Shown: positions 1-9,513 of the stretch, one piece after another
Position numbering within the stretch: position 1 is the first letter of the stretch
How the letters are laid out: each line of letters opens with the position of its first letter
Assembly (NCBI GenBank): GCA_017619355.1
Contig: JAFZSO010000061.1
Span: 1-64,000, forward strand
DNA from: Muribaculaceae bacterium
GTDB lineage: Bacteria; Bacteroidota; Bacteroidia; Bacteroidales; Muribaculaceae
Direction: 5' to 3'
DNA: 64,000 bases
Program-made: the position numbers and the translations under genes
The notes under the pieces: model-generated
What the model was told of the DNA's origin: nothing
The model's input: the letters and a program-made list of their open reading frames with translations, nothing else
The model's database searches: none

Positions 1-117
1 CCCGAAGGGCTCGAGGCGATGTTGAAGCACGAGTCACGCTTGCGTGGCGTGCGGTGCCCAAAGGGCATCAACACTCGACTCAACATTAGCAGTATGAACT
101 TTGACGAAAGTATATAA
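1..117 (+). CDS. C-terminal end of an unidentified protein (partial)
   Basis: The first forward frame is open from base 1 to a TAA at 115-117 and gives 38 residues, ending NISSMNFDESI. The GC-rich codon use matches the neighbouring genes, so this is probably the true 3' end of a gene that starts before the window. I do not recognise the family. The next 250 bases are AT-rich intergenic sequence ending in the promoter of the glycosidase gene. Confidence 0.45.
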   Translation, partial: PEGLEAMLKHESRLRGVRCPKGINTRLNISSMNFDESI

Positions 118-373
118 TAAATAACGATAGTACACAATCTATAACCAATTCGGTACGATAATAAAACAATCAAATGATTTAAAATCAGTAAGTTATGAAA
201 TGTAGCCGCAAATTTCCCGCTTTTCCCGCGCTTCCCACCGTTCCATGATTTCCACTGTTTCCACGATTTCTCGCATTTCCCCATGTTCCATCCTCCCACA
301 CACTAACGGCCCTTTTATGTAATGAAGTAACTTTTCTTGGAGGGGAAAGCATTGGAATCTTGAAAATAATGTG
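118..373. other. Intergenic stretch with C-rich degenerate repeats
   Basis: There is no supportable gene here. The part from about 205 to 295 consists of loosely repeated TTTCCCGC, TTTCCAC and TTTCCC words spaced roughly 9-11 bases apart, a low-complexity pyrimidine-rich run. No clear terminator hairpin is visible for the upstream gene. Confidence 0.4.
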
Positions 374-381
374 TATATTTG
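352..381 (+). promoter_or_regulatory. Promoter of the GH31 gene
   Basis: A TTGG at 352-355 and TATATTTG at 374-381 are 18 bases apart and match the Bacteroidetes -33/-7 consensus. Transcription would start near 388, which excludes the upstream GTG at 391 as a practical start and supports the ATG at 424. Confidence 0.65.
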
Positions 382-423
382 TAGTTTGTAGTGAAACTCT
401 TGAAAACTAAAAAATCACGAAAT

Positions 424-2826
424 ATGAAAAAGCGCAGTTTATTCACATTATTGATGATTGCAGTGCTGGCTATGGCCGGCTACGCAAGACCGCAATATTT
501 GCGGCCTGACTACAAAACCATGAGCATGACCGACGAGGCACGCCAGCAGACCATTACGGTGACCGCCATTGAGCACGACATACTCAAGGTGGACGTGGTG
601 CCCATCGAGACATCTGCCCGCAGTTTACCCTCACTGGTGGAGTACAAGGAGGACCCTCTCGTGCCCGATGTCGAAGTCTTGCTTGCACATGGAACAGGCA
701 TACAGGTGATGAACACAATGGCCGGCTTGCGTGTGGTGCTCGATGAGCAAACCAAAAGCCTTACCGTGAGTTGTAACGGCTCCCACATTATCACCGACCT
801 GTGTAATAGAGATGGAGGTATCAGGCTGTTGCATCAGGCTGGCGAATCGTTCTACGGCGCGGGTGAGCGCGGCTACTCGCTGAACCTCGCGGGCGACACG
901 CTCATCAACTTCAACAAGCAGAACTACGGCTATGTGAAGGGTGAAGCGCGCATCAAGCAGATGGGCATCACCATGCCGTTTGTGATTTCATCTAAAGGCT
1001 ACGGCATTTTCTTCGACGACTTTTGCAAATCATCGCTCTATCTGGGCGAGGAAGGCATCGAGTACAAGACCACTTCGCCCGAACCCGTCACCTACTATAT
1101 CATTGGCGGACAAGGCAAGGTGGAGAATGTGGTGAAGAGCTTTACCTGGCTTGTGGGTCGTCAGGACCTGCCGCCTCTGTGGACGCTGGGCTACATCACC
1201 TCGAAGTATGGCTACCACGACCAGCGCGAGAGCGAGGGTGTGGTGGACACGCTCAAGCGTGAGGGTTACCCGCTCGACGGCATCGTATTCGACCTCTACT
1301 GGTATGGCAAGGAGCAGGATATGGGCCGCCTAGAGTGGGACAAGGACCAGTGGCCCGACCACCTGGGCATGCTGCGCCGATTCAAGGACATGGGCGTGAA
1401 TGTGGTGACCATCTCGCAACCCTATGTGCTCACCAACGGCCGCGCCATCGACAACTACCGTGAACTCGACCCCAAGGGCATGTTCTGCAAGACCGACGGC
1501 GACACCACGCAGACGGTAACCATCTGGGTGGGCCAGGGCGGCATGTTCGATGTCTCGAACCCCGACACACGCAAGTGGCTGCGCAACCGCTACAAGTGGC
1601 TCACCGACCAGGGTGTGACAGGCTGGTGGGGCGACCTGGGCGAGCCCGAGGTGCATCCGCTTGAAATCCGCCACCACAACGGCCTCACTGCCGAGCAGTA
1701 CCACAACTTCTATGGCAACGAGTGGAGCCGCATCATCTACGATATGTTCAAGGAAGAATACCCCAACCGCCGGCCCATGATCATGATGCGTGCCGGCACG
1801 GCAGGACTGCAGCGCTACTCGGTATTCCCCTGGTCGACCGATGTGTCGCGCTCGTGGGGAGGTTTCCAGCCTCAGGTGACCATTATGCTCAATGCGGGCC
1901 TGAGCGGACTGGGCTACATGTCGCACGATGTGGGTGGCTTTGCCCTTGACCCCGACAAGAAGCGCGACGGCGAACTCTACATACGCTGGCTGCAGCTGGG
2001 TCTGTTCTCGCCCATGCTGCGCACCCACTCGCAGGATTTGGCCGAGCCCTATAACTACAAGGAGTTTGGCGACCTCACGCAGCGCATCATACGCCAGCGT
2101 TATAACTGGCTGCCCTATAATTACACCCTCGCCTACGAGAATGCCAGCAAGGGCCTGCCCCTGGTGCGACCGCTGGGCTTCTATGAGAGCGACAACAACA
2201 TAGCCCGCTACGAGACGGTGACCGACCAGTATCTGTGGGGCCGCGATGTGATGGTGGCGCCGGTGATGCAACAAGGCGCCGTGAGTCGCGAGGTCACCTT
2301 CCCCGAAGGCACATGGGTGGACAAGAACAATCCCACTCGCCGCTATCAGGGGCACTCCACGGTGAGTTATTCCGCCCCACTCGAGGTGCTGCCGCTCTTC
2401 GTCAGAGCAGGTGCCTTCATCCCGCAAGCCACTAACAAGATGCAGAATGTGGGCGACTATAACCCCGACAAGCTCGACATCTGCTACTACATGAGCGACC
2501 AGCCGTCGGAGTACAGGCTCTTTGACGATGACTTGCACTCTACAGGCACACTGCGCCGCGGTTGCCACCGCCTCATCAACTTCACCGCCACTCCGCAAGG
2601 CAAGTCGTGTGTCATCACCATCCAGGGTTTAGGCAGTTTCGACAATGCATCGCCCAAGAAGGACTACCGGCTCGTTTTGCCCGGCATCACAGTCAAGCCC
2701 AAACAGGTGAAAGTGAACGGCAAGAAGGCTGGTAAGGTGAACTACGACAAGCAGCGCGCCGAACTGGTTATTCCGCTCTCTATTGCCGACATCTCGATAA
2801 CTACTACCATCGAGATTCTGCAATAG
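424..2826 (+). CDS. Secreted glycoside hydrolase family 31 enzyme (alpha-glucosidase / alpha-xylosidase type)
   Basis: This is an 800-residue exo-acting alpha-glycosidase of the GH31 family, exported to the periplasm or beyond. Residues 1-21 form a signal peptide (MKKRSLFTLLMIAVLAMAGYA). An N-terminal beta-sandwich precedes the (beta/alpha)8 barrel. The barrel carries the GH31 landmarks GWWGDLGEPE, with Asp404 as probable nucleophile, and FPWSTDVSRSW, with Asp473 as probable acid/base. Beta-rich domains close the protein. The frame is open back to a GTG at 391, but the promoter places the transcript start near 388, so the ATG at 424 is chosen. The gene stands alone, with its own promoter and a promoter for the next gene directly after it. 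Substrate specificity (alpha-glucoside, xyloside or galactoside) cannot be read from the sequence. Confidence 0.93.
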   Translation: MKKRSLFTLLMIAVLAMAGYARPQYLRPDYKTMSMTDEARQQTITVTAIEHDILKVDVVPIETSARSLPSLVEYKEDPLVPDVEVLLAHGTGIQVMNTMAGLRVVLDEQTKSLTVSCNGSHIITDLCNRDGGIRLLHQAGESFYGAGERGYSLNLAGDTLINFNKQNYGYVKGEARIKQMGITMPFVISSKGYGIFFDDFCKSSLYLGEEGIEYKTTSPEPVTYYIIGGQGKVENVVKSFTWLVGRQDLPPLWTLGYITSKYGYHDQRESEGVVDTLKREGYPLDGIVFDLYWYGKEQDMGRLEWDKDQWPDHLGMLRRFKDMGVNVVTISQPYVLTNGRAIDNYRELDPKGMFCKTDGDTTQTVTIWVGQGGMFDVSNPDTRKWLRNRYKWLTDQGVTGWWGDLGEPEVHPLEIRHHNGLTAEQYHNFYGNEWSRIIYDMFKEEYPNRRPMIMMRAGTAGLQRYSVFPWSTDVSRSWGGFQPQVTIMLNAGLSGLGYMSHDVGGFALDPDKKRDGELYIRWLQLGLFSPMLRTHSQDLAEPYNYKEFGDLTQRIIRQRYNWLPYNYTLAYENASKGLPLVRPLGFYESDNNIARYETVTDQYLWGRDVMVAPVMQQGAVSREVTFPEGTWVDKNNPTRRYQGHSTVSYSAPLEVLPLFVRAGAFIPQATNKMQNVGDYNPDKLDICYYMSDQPSEYRLFDDDLHSTGTLRRGCHRLINFTATPQGKSCVITIQGLGSFDNASPKKDYRLVLPGITVKPKQVKVNGKKAGKVNYDKQRAELVIPLSIADISITTTIEILQ

Positions 2827-2842
2827 CATTGTTTATCCCGAA

Positions 2843-2874
2843 TTGGGTGAAATGAAAAAATATGCTTACTTTTG
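2843..2874 (+). promoter_or_regulatory. Promoter of the S9 peptidase gene
   Basis: TTGG at 2843-2846 and TACTTTTG at 2867-2874 are spaced as in Bacteroidetes promoters. They leave a leader of about 50 bases before the ATG at 2929. Confidence 0.6.
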
Positions 2875-2928
2875 CAGTGATAAACCTATTTAACCGAATT
2901 ACAATACTCTAAAATAACTTATTTACCT

Positions 2929-5109
2929 ATGAAATTAATCAAATTATCTATCATGGCTGCATTACTTGCAATGACGGCTACTACAGCATGTTCCAAGGCT
3001 GGCTCGGGTGGCAGCAAACCCGATGTGAAAGTGGAAAACGGGGAGTTCACTCCTGAGATTCTGAACTCATTTGGTCGCATTGGCGACGCTCAGGTTTCGC
3101 CCGACGGCAAGAAGATACTGTATGGCGTGACCTACATGAACATCGAGGAAAACCGCGGCAACCGCGACCTGTGGGTGATGGACATCGACGGCAAGAACCC
3201 CATTCAGATTACCAACACTCCCAACTCTGAGAACAACGCTGTGTGGATTGACGGCGGCAACAAGATTGCCTTCATGTATCGCGACGAGTCGAAGGACGAT
3301 GCTGCTCCACAACTGTGGGTGATGGACGCCGACGGCAGCAGCCGCAAGTGCGTGAGCGACATGGAAAACGGCATTGAGGGCTTCGTGATCTCGCCCGACG
3401 AGACCAAGGTGGTGCTCATCAGCACCGTGCCCTACGGCAACAACACTGCCGAACTGCATCCCGACCTGAAAGAGGCCAAGGCCCGCATCATCGACGACCT
3501 GATGTATCGCCACTGGAACGAGTGGGTAACTGAGGTTCCCCACCCCTTTGTGGGCGATTTCAACGGCTCGAAGGTGGAGAACATCAAGGATGTGCTCGAA
3601 GGCACCGAATTCGAGTCACCCATGCGCCCCTGGGGCGGCGTGGAACAGCTCGCCTGGACGCCCGACAGCAAGCAGCTGGTGTATGTGTGCCGCAAGAAGA
3701 CCGGCAAGGACTATGCCATCTCTACCAACAGCGACCTCTATGTGTATGATGTTGCAACCAACAAGACCGTCAAGAACCTTACCGAGGGCATGATGGGCTA
3801 CGACAACAACCCCATCATCTCCAAGAACGGCAAGCTGGCATGGCTCTCGATGGAACACGACGGCTATGAGGCCGACAAGAACCGCATCTTCATGATGGAC
3901 ATGGCCACCGGCGAGAAGAAAGACCTCACTGCCGACTGGGACTACAGCGTGGACGAAATCGCCTGGTCGCCCGACGAGAAGTACATCTTCTTCATCTGCC
4001 CGTTCCAAGGCACGATGCCGCTGTTCCGCATGGATGTGGAAACGCAGAAGATTGATACCATTGCAGCAGGCCAGTATGACTACACCGGTCTGTGGCCCAT
4101 CGATGCCAACACCATTGTGACCCTACGTCATTCCTATCTGGAACCTAACGAGGTGTTCATTGCCAAAGCAGGCGAGAAAGAGGCTACGAAACTCACCAGT
4201 GTGAACGACGAGATCCTGGCCAAACTGAACAAGGTGACTTGCGAGAAAGTGATGGTTCCCACCACCGACGGCAAGCAGATGACCACCTGGGTACTGTTCC
4301 CGCCCAACTTCGACAAGAGCAAGAAGTATCCCGCCATCCTCTTCTGCGAGGGTGGTCCGCAATCGCCTGTGAGCCAGTTCTGGAGCTATCGCTGGAACCT
4401 GCGCATCATGGCAAGCAACGGCTACATCGTCATCGCTCCTAACCGTCGCGGTCTGCCTGGCTTCGGTACCGAGTGGAACGCCCAGATCAGTGGCGACTAC
4501 GGAGGCCAGAACATGAAGGACTACATGAGCGCAGTCGACTTTATGAAGAAGGAACCCTACATCGATGGTGAACACATCGGTGCCGTGGGTGCAAGCTATG
4601 GCGGCTACTCGGTCTATTGGCTGGCAGGTAACCATCAGAAACGCTTCGCCACATTCATTGCCCATGCCGGTATCTTCAACATCATGGCTCAGTACCTCGA
4701 GACCGAGGAGATGTGGTTCGTGAACTGGGATCTGGGCGGCGCCTTCTGGGACAAGGGTAACGCAGTGGCTCAGAAATCGTATGCCGTGGCCAACCCTGCC
4801 AACTATGTGCAGAACTGGGACACCCCCATCATGGTGGTGACTGGCGAGAACGACTTCCGCATCAGCTACACCCAGACGATGATGGCATTCAACGCAGCCA
4901 AACTGCGCGACCTGCCCGCACGCCTGGTACTCTTCCCCGAAGAAGACCACTGGGTGCAGAAACCGCAGAACTCCATCTTGTGGCAGCGTGAATTCTTCGG
5001 CTGGCTCGAACAGTGGCTCAAACCCGAAACCAAAGCCTACAAAGACGCTCACGCCGCCCTTGCCGCCAAAGAGCAAACCAAGGAGCAACCTGCCGCACAA
5101 CCCAAATAA
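2929..5109 (+). CDS. S9 family (prolyl oligopeptidase / DPP-like) peptidase, probable lipoprotein
   Basis: This is a 726-residue serine peptidase of family S9. The N-terminus looks like a lipoprotein signal with a cysteine after a short hydrophobic stretch (LLAMTATTACSKAG), so it is probably anchored in the envelope. Residues of about 45-410 contain repeated SPD/TPD and WVMD-type blades, the WD40-like beta-propeller that gates the active site. The C-terminal alpha/beta hydrolase domain holds the triad Ser556 in GASYGG, Asp642 in TGENDFR and His674 in EEDHWV. The family cleaves short peptides, often after proline or alanine, and probably supplies peptides as nutrients. The last 20 residues are rich in Ala, Lys, Glu and Gln. 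A hairpin follows 38 bases after the stop. Confidence 0.92.
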   Translation: MKLIKLSIMAALLAMTATTACSKAGSGGSKPDVKVENGEFTPEILNSFGRIGDAQVSPDGKKILYGVTYMNIEENRGNRDLWVMDIDGKNPIQITNTPNSENNAVWIDGGNKIAFMYRDESKDDAAPQLWVMDADGSSRKCVSDMENGIEGFVISPDETKVVLISTVPYGNNTAELHPDLKEAKARIIDDLMYRHWNEWVTEVPHPFVGDFNGSKVENIKDVLEGTEFESPMRPWGGVEQLAWTPDSKQLVYVCRKKTGKDYAISTNSDLYVYDVATNKTVKNLTEGMMGYDNNPIISKNGKLAWLSMEHDGYEADKNRIFMMDMATGEKKDLTADWDYSVDEIAWSPDEKYIFFICPFQGTMPLFRMDVETQKIDTIAAGQYDYTGLWPIDANTIVTLRHSYLEPNEVFIAKAGEKEATKLTSVNDEILAKLNKVTCEKVMVPTTDGKQMTTWVLFPPNFDKSKKYPAILFCEGGPQSPVSQFWSYRWNLRIMASNGYIVIAPNRRGLPGFGTEWNAQISGDYGGQNMKDYMSAVDFMKKEPYIDGEHIGAVGASYGGYSVYWLAGNHQKRFATFIAHAGIFNIMAQYLETEEMWFVNWDLGGAFWDKGNAVAQKSYAVANPANYVQNWDTPIMVVTGENDFRISYTQTMMAFNAAKLRDLPARLVLFPEEDHWVQKPQNSILWQREFFGWLEQWLKPETKAYKDAHAALAAKEQTKEQPAAQPK

Positions 5110-5147
5110 CCAGTGTTGCCCAGGCAATGCAACCTGACATCAATTTC

Positions 5148-5180
5148 ACGAAGCCGTTACATCTCTGTAGCGGCTTCGTT
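5148..5180 (+). terminator. Hairpin after the S9 peptidase gene
   Basis: GAAGCCGTTAC and GTAGCGGCTTC form an 11-bp stem with one G-U pair around a 6-base loop. There is no strong T-run, so efficiency is uncertain. Confidence 0.55.
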
Positions 5181-5258
5181 GTTGGTTGAGGGGGGAATTG
5201 GCATGGGTTTTGCAATGTTAGAGAGAAACGGATTATTCACAAATAAAACTTGAGAATT

Positions 5259-5468
5259 ATGGAAAAGAAACTCTATCTGTCGATGCGTGACCGCAAAATC
5301 GCTGGAGTTTGCGGTGGTATAGCAGAATTCTTCGGGCTCGATTCCTCGCTGGTGCGATTGGCCTACATCGTGCTCACCATTTGCAGTGCCGCATTCCCGG
5401 GACTGCTCATCTATCTGCTTGCATGGTGGATTGTGCCCAAGGAACCCACTAACCAGATTCCCCGATAA
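5259..5468 (+). CDS. Small PspC-domain membrane protein
   Basis: This 69-residue protein matches the PspC domain: an N-terminal SMRDRKIAGVCGGIAEFFG motif, then a hydrophobic helix (about residues 35-58) and a WWIVPKE end. PspC proteins are inner-membrane proteins linked to envelope-stress responses; small stand-alone versions are common in Bacteroidetes, and their exact role is not settled. An in-frame TTG lies 9 bases upstream, but the ATG at 5259 gives the usual MEKKLYLS start. No other psp gene is nearby. Confidence 0.85.
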   Translation: MEKKLYLSMRDRKIAGVCGGIAEFFGLDSSLVRLAYIVLTICSAAFPGLLIYLLAWWIVPKEPTNQIPR

Positions 5469-5519
5469 CCGATTACGGTAAATTGGCGAATAGCACTTTT
5501 TTATCAGCCGAGAATGTTG

Positions 5520-5527
5520 TATCTTTG
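5520..5527 (+). promoter_or_regulatory. Promoter -7 element of the threonine aldolase-like gene
   Basis: TATCTTTG at 5520-5527 matches TAnnTTTG and leaves a leader of about 30 bases before the ATG at 5563. The upstream element is not obvious. Confidence 0.5.
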
Positions 5528-5562
5528 CATCAATTGATTCAAAGACTACAACACATTTACCG

Positions 5563-6594
5563 ATGATAAAATTCAACTGCGACTACATGGAAGGCGCGCA
5601 CCCCGAAATCATGCGCCGCCTCAACGAGATTAATCTGGACAAGACCGAGGGCTATGGCATCGACCCCTATAGCGCTCATGCCATGGAACTGATTCGCGAA
5701 GCATGCCAGGCGCCCAAAGCCGAGGTGCGCTTTCTTGTGGGCGGCACACAGACCAACGCCGTGGTCATCGACAGCATGCTGCGCTTTAACGAGGGCATCA
5801 TCGCGCCTCAGACGGGCCACATCAATGTACACGAAGCCGGCGCCATTGAGGCTTGCGGACATAAGGTGATTCCCGCCAAAGCAGTGCTAGGCAAGATTGA
5901 TCTGGATGCGCTGGAGACCTATCTGGAGACCTTCACTGAAGAATTGAACGCCGTGGGCTGGGAACACTATGTGGTGCCACGCGCCATCTATGTGTCGATG
6001 TCGACCGAACTGGGCACCCTCTACTCGCTGGCCGAACTCACGCGGCTCCGTGGCCTGTGCGACCGCTTCAACCTGTATCTCTACATCGACGGTGCCCGAC
6101 TGGGCTATGCCCTGGCGGCCCCTGCCTGCGATGTGACCCTGCCCGATGTGGCTCGGCTTGCCGATGTGTTCTACATTGGCGGCACCAAGGTGGGCGCACT
6201 CTTCGGCGAAGCGGTGGTAGTGACCAACCCCGCCATTCAGGTCACACGCGGCCACATCAAGGGGCGCGGCGCCATGCTTGCCAAGGGATGGCTGCTGGGC
6301 GTGCAGTTCGAGACGCTGTTCACCGATGGGCTCTACTTCAAGATTGCCCGCAATGCCGTGATGCAGGCACTCAAACTGCGTGATGGGCTCGTTGAAAAAG
6401 GCTATGAAATCTACCTCGATTCACCCACTAATCAGCAGTTTGTGGTGATGCCCACCAAGCGGCTTGAAACTCTCTCGCAAAAGGTGGGCTACGATGTGAT
6501 TTGCACCCTCGACGCCCAGAACACCGTCATCCGCTTCTGCACCAGCTGGGCCACCACCGACGCCCAACTCGCCCACCTCATCTCCTGCCTCTAA
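5563..6594 (+). CDS. ltaE: Threonine aldolase / beta-eliminating lyase family PLP enzyme
   Basis: This 343-residue cytoplasmic enzyme belongs to the aromatic amino acid beta-eliminating lyase / threonine aldolase family. These fold-type I PLP enzymes typically split L-threonine or L-allo-threonine into glycine and acetaldehyde. Visible landmarks are FLVGGTQTNA, which cradles the cofactor phosphate, HINVHEAGAIE, YIDGARLGYAL with the PLP-contacting Asp, and YIGGTKVGA with the Schiff-base Lys209. The length fits the family. The gene is monocistronic, with its own promoter. Glycine produced here could feed the glycine cleavage operon located 6 kb away, but that link is inference. A related beta-eliminating specificity cannot be excluded. 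Confidence 0.85.
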   Translation: MIKFNCDYMEGAHPEIMRRLNEINLDKTEGYGIDPYSAHAMELIREACQAPKAEVRFLVGGTQTNAVVIDSMLRFNEGIIAPQTGHINVHEAGAIEACGHKVIPAKAVLGKIDLDALETYLETFTEELNAVGWEHYVVPRAIYVSMSTELGTLYSLAELTRLRGLCDRFNLYLYIDGARLGYALAAPACDVTLPDVARLADVFYIGGTKVGALFGEAVVVTNPAIQVTRGHIKGRGAMLAKGWLLGVQFETLFTDGLYFKIARNAVMQALKLRDGLVEKGYEIYLDSPTNQQFVVMPTKRLETLSQKVGYDVICTLDAQNTVIRFCTSWATTDAQLAHLISCL

Positions 6595-6613
6595 ACCATA
6601 GAAAAAATAGTTA

Positions 6614-8824
6614 TTACTTGCTGCGGGTAATGCCACCTTCCAAATCATCGTTCAGGATAGTGGTGCCAGTGGTTTTAACCTTGGTTTTGAGCTTGCCGAA
6701 GCGGAATGAGACGGAAATCCTGAACGAACGATTATTCTGAGCATTGATGAAGTCATCACACCCGAGAATGTCGCCTTGCGTAGTGCGGACCTTGTAGTGC
6801 ATATTCTTGTGGAACGGTGCAGTGGCACTCAATCGCACAGTAAGGCGGTCATCACTCAAGAATGAGCGCTGCAGGCTAAATGAATAGCGGTTCCAGGGTT
6901 CAACTATTGAATAGATGTCATCGCAGGAACGCCCTATTTCTCCATAGGTATAGGCAGTAGCCTGAAGTTTCCACGGCAGTTTTTGAGCAACGTAGAGATA
7001 ATAGTACATCGATGTTTGGTTTTGCTCCAATCCCTGTTCAGGATTCTGGTATCTATTATGTGACAGGTTAAGATTGGCTACAAATGTCGTTTTGTCAAAT
7101 AGTTTCCACTGTATGTAGCACTCAACCTGCCAGCGGCGTTGGCGCAGCACATTGTCAAAAGTTCTATAGCGGGTATCACCCTCGGCATAGACAACCTTCC
7201 CGAGGGCATTATTGACAAAACGGTATTGTGGCCAAATCTGGACAGTAAGATGCTTACCGGTGTACATATAGGGCAGACCTATCGACTGATTGCGCACGCT
7301 ACCCAGATGAGCATTACCAAACTGCACCGAACCTGGGAAACTGTGTACGGCAGGGTTGAGATAGGAGATGCCCGGGCGATTAATACTGGTTGTATATACC
7401 AGTTTAAGTGACTGCCGGTCATTGATTTGGTATTTGATGCTGGCCTGAGGAACCCAGTCGCTCAAGTGTTTATTGAAATCGGCGCTCTTGCCATCGGGAT
7501 AGTGCCCTAACATGTAACTATACTCGTAGCGAAGTCCAGCACGCGCACTCCAGCTGTTGTGCTTCCACATGTAATCGGCATAGAGAGCTGCAATCCGCAT
7601 CGTGTGGTTGAAATCCTCTTTGCTTGTGGTGAGGGCATCATCATAGAACTGTTGCGAGTTATCACTGCTGTTGTGACGGTCAATGTACTTCGCACCCACT
7701 TCCAACTTGTGTTCTTCCCACAAGGGCCGCACATAGTCGAACTGGAATGTGTGTTCAGTGAAACGCTCTCGGGAGCTCAGCAAAAAACCATTGTAGTCGA
7801 AGGGTACTTCCTGCAAATCATCATAGGTACTTTCCTGCTCAGTGTTTTGCCGTGTTAATGCAAGCATATAAGAAAATGTAAACTTTTCGCCATGTCGACG
7901 GGTCTTGTGTTCATAATCAAATCTACCGTTCCATGAATGATGACTATAACTCGGCATCCAGTAATGTTCGTTGTAATGGTAGAGCAGGTTACCCGCAGGG
8001 TCAAACATTGAAACAGGAGTTCCTCCCTGTACATTTATATTATAGAAATAACCTCCGAATGAGGTCGACAGCAAGTTAAGTGTGTCTATATCATAACTTG
8101 CATTGATATTAGCATAATGAACATGACCCGGATTGGAGGACTGGCCATCTACCACTTGCGAGTCGCCTGTAGTCATGTAGGTACACTCTCTATAACTATG
8201 GGTAGTAGTGGCTTCCTTCGACATATAATTAAAGCCATAGTCCACACTCACGATAGCCTTGCCAAACTGTGATGCGAGATAAGTGCTGAGTGACGGAAAC
8301 TTCAGGGTGCTGTAGGAAGCATTTACCGAACCCGTTATGCCCTCCATGCGTTTGGTATCCATCATCACAATATTGAGGATGGCATCCACCCCCTCGGCAT
8401 CTTCACGAGCTCCAGGGTCGGTGATGACCTCAATGCGCTTGATTGCTGAAGCGGGCATGGCCTTGAACATATCCTTAGCATTTTTCGTAAGGCTCGGATC
8501 AAGGTGTCCATTCTTGTAAATCTTGTAGTTCTTGTTTCCCTTTACAAGAATGTTCTCCTCTGCATCCACAGTCACCATAGGCACTTTGCGCAACATATCC
8601 ATTACTGTTTGCGTCTTGGAATCGTTGTCGGCCTGCACATCATAGGTTGTACGGTCTATTTCCTGCTTAATCAACTGGCGCTGAGCTTTCACTTCCACCC
8701 CATCAAGCTTGAGATTCCACAAGGTGGTGTCGGATTGCTCTACTGATGTTGTATCTGAGGGTGTTTGAGCACTGCCCACAAGTGCAAAGAGTGTTGCGAT
8801 AGCAACGGCGATACTTTTTTTCAT
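6614..8824 (-). CDS. Outer-membrane TonB-dependent receptor-like beta-barrel protein
   Basis: This is a 736-residue outer-membrane protein with a cleavable signal peptide (MKKSIAVAIATLFALVGSAQ). Residues of about 38-170 form a plug-like domain (VEVKAQRQLIKQEIDRTTYD ... RIEVITDPGAREDAEG), and the rest consists of alternating aromatic beta strands forming a large barrel. The protein ends in FRISVSFRFGKLK plus a short Ser/Lys tail. It resembles the outer-membrane beta-barrel family related to TonB receptors but lacks the N-terminal carboxypeptidase-like domain and a clear TonB box. No SusD partner lies beside it, so a polysaccharide role is not supported; the ligand is unknown. It is divergent from the sigma factor gene, with 191 bases between them. 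Confidence 0.8.
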   Translation of the reverse strand: MKKSIAVAIATLFALVGSAQTPSDTTSVEQSDTTLWNLKLDGVEVKAQRQLIKQEIDRTTYDVQADNDSKTQTVMDMLRKVPMVTVDAEENILVKGNKNYKIYKNGHLDPSLTKNAKDMFKAMPASAIKRIEVITDPGAREDAEGVDAILNIVMMDTKRMEGITGSVNASYSTLKFPSLSTYLASQFGKAIVSVDYGFNYMSKEATTTHSYRECTYMTTGDSQVVDGQSSNPGHVHYANINASYDIDTLNLLSTSFGGYFYNINVQGGTPVSMFDPAGNLLYHYNEHYWMPSYSHHSWNGRFDYEHKTRRHGEKFTFSYMLALTRQNTEQESTYDDLQEVPFDYNGFLLSSRERFTEHTFQFDYVRPLWEEHKLEVGAKYIDRHNSSDNSQQFYDDALTTSKEDFNHTMRIAALYADYMWKHNSWSARAGLRYEYSYMLGHYPDGKSADFNKHLSDWVPQASIKYQINDRQSLKLVYTTSINRPGISYLNPAVHSFPGSVQFGNAHLGSVRNQSIGLPYMYTGKHLTVQIWPQYRFVNNALGKVVYAEGDTRYRTFDNVLRQRRWQVECYIQWKLFDKTTFVANLNLSHNRYQNPEQGLEQNQTSMYYYLYVAQKLPWKLQATAYTYGEIGRSCDDIYSIVEPWNRYSFSLQRSFLSDDRLTVRLSATAPFHKNMHYKVRTTQGDILGCDDFINAQNNRSFRISVSFRFGKLKTKVKTTGTTILNDDLEGGITRSK

Positions 8825-9015
8825 GATTTTCTTTTTTATTGAAGACGGGCATCATCAAAAAATGTGGCAAACTTTGTTCTATTTTAACATTCGATGTAGG
8901 AGAATAACCCGCTCTATATAAAAAAGGTTAAAGTGCGCAACAAAAAGGGGGGCTGTGCGTCTATGTAATAAAAGAAACTCGCCTGGTTGCGCCATATCGG
9001 GCCACAGGCGACAAA

Positions 9016-9513
9016 ATGACGATGACTGAAGCGACATTCAAGCACATAGCAGCACCTTTGCGGGAAACGGCCCGCACCACAGCCTTGGCATTTGGGATTA
9101 ATGAGTCACAGGCCGAGGACCTGGCACAGGATGTAATGCTCAAATTGTGGATGATGCGCGACGACCTCGACCGCTACCGGTCACTCAACAGTCTTGTGAT
9201 AGTAATGACTCGGCACCTTGCCACCGACAATCGCCGCAGGAAGCAACCCACCGCCCTGAATGTTGAAGCCTTTCAGATTTCCAACTCCTTTTCACCTCAT
9301 GAACAACTCGAGGAAATTGAGAATGACCGATGGCTGAGACAACACCTAAAAAACCTTCCCTCTCGACAGCACAGCGTGCTGATGATGCGTCAAGTGGAAC
9401 ACCGAAGCTATCAAGAGATTGCCAACTTGCTGGGCATCACCGAGACATCGGCCCGGTCACTCATCGCAAGAGCACGCAAATCGTTATTTGAAGAATACAA
9501 GAAAAGAATGTGA
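9016..9513 (+). CDS. ECF-type sigma-70 family RNA polymerase sigma factor
   Basis: This 165-residue protein has the two-domain layout of extracytoplasmic-function sigma factors. Region 2 includes AEDLAQDVMLKLWMM and RHLATDNRRRKQ (about residues 33-75). Region 4 includes LPSRQHSVLMMRQVEHRSYQ and NLLGITETSARSLIARARKS, a helix-turn-helix. Its stop overlaps the next gene in GTGA, so the two are translationally coupled. It probably drives its own three-gene operon and possibly the divergent outer-membrane barrel gene. A second in-frame ATG lies at 9022. Confidence 0.9.
   Translation: MTMTEATFKHIAAPLRETARTTALAFGINESQAEDLAQDVMLKLWMMRDDLDRYRSLNSLVIVMTRHLATDNRRRKQPTALNVEAFQISNSFSPHEQLEEIENDRWLRQHLKNLPSRQHSVLMMRQVEHRSYQEIANLLGITETSARSLIARARKSLFEEYKKRM

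Noticed and set aside
1330..2598. 422-codon reverse-strand open frame inside the GH31 gene
   Set aside because: It is the compositional shadow of a GC-rich gene; its translation has no domain and the forward frame is an intact GH31 enzyme.
9016..9513. Sigma factor as part of a polysaccharide utilisation locus
   Set aside because: No SusD-like gene, no FecR-domain anti-sigma protein and no adjacent glycoside hydrolase are present.
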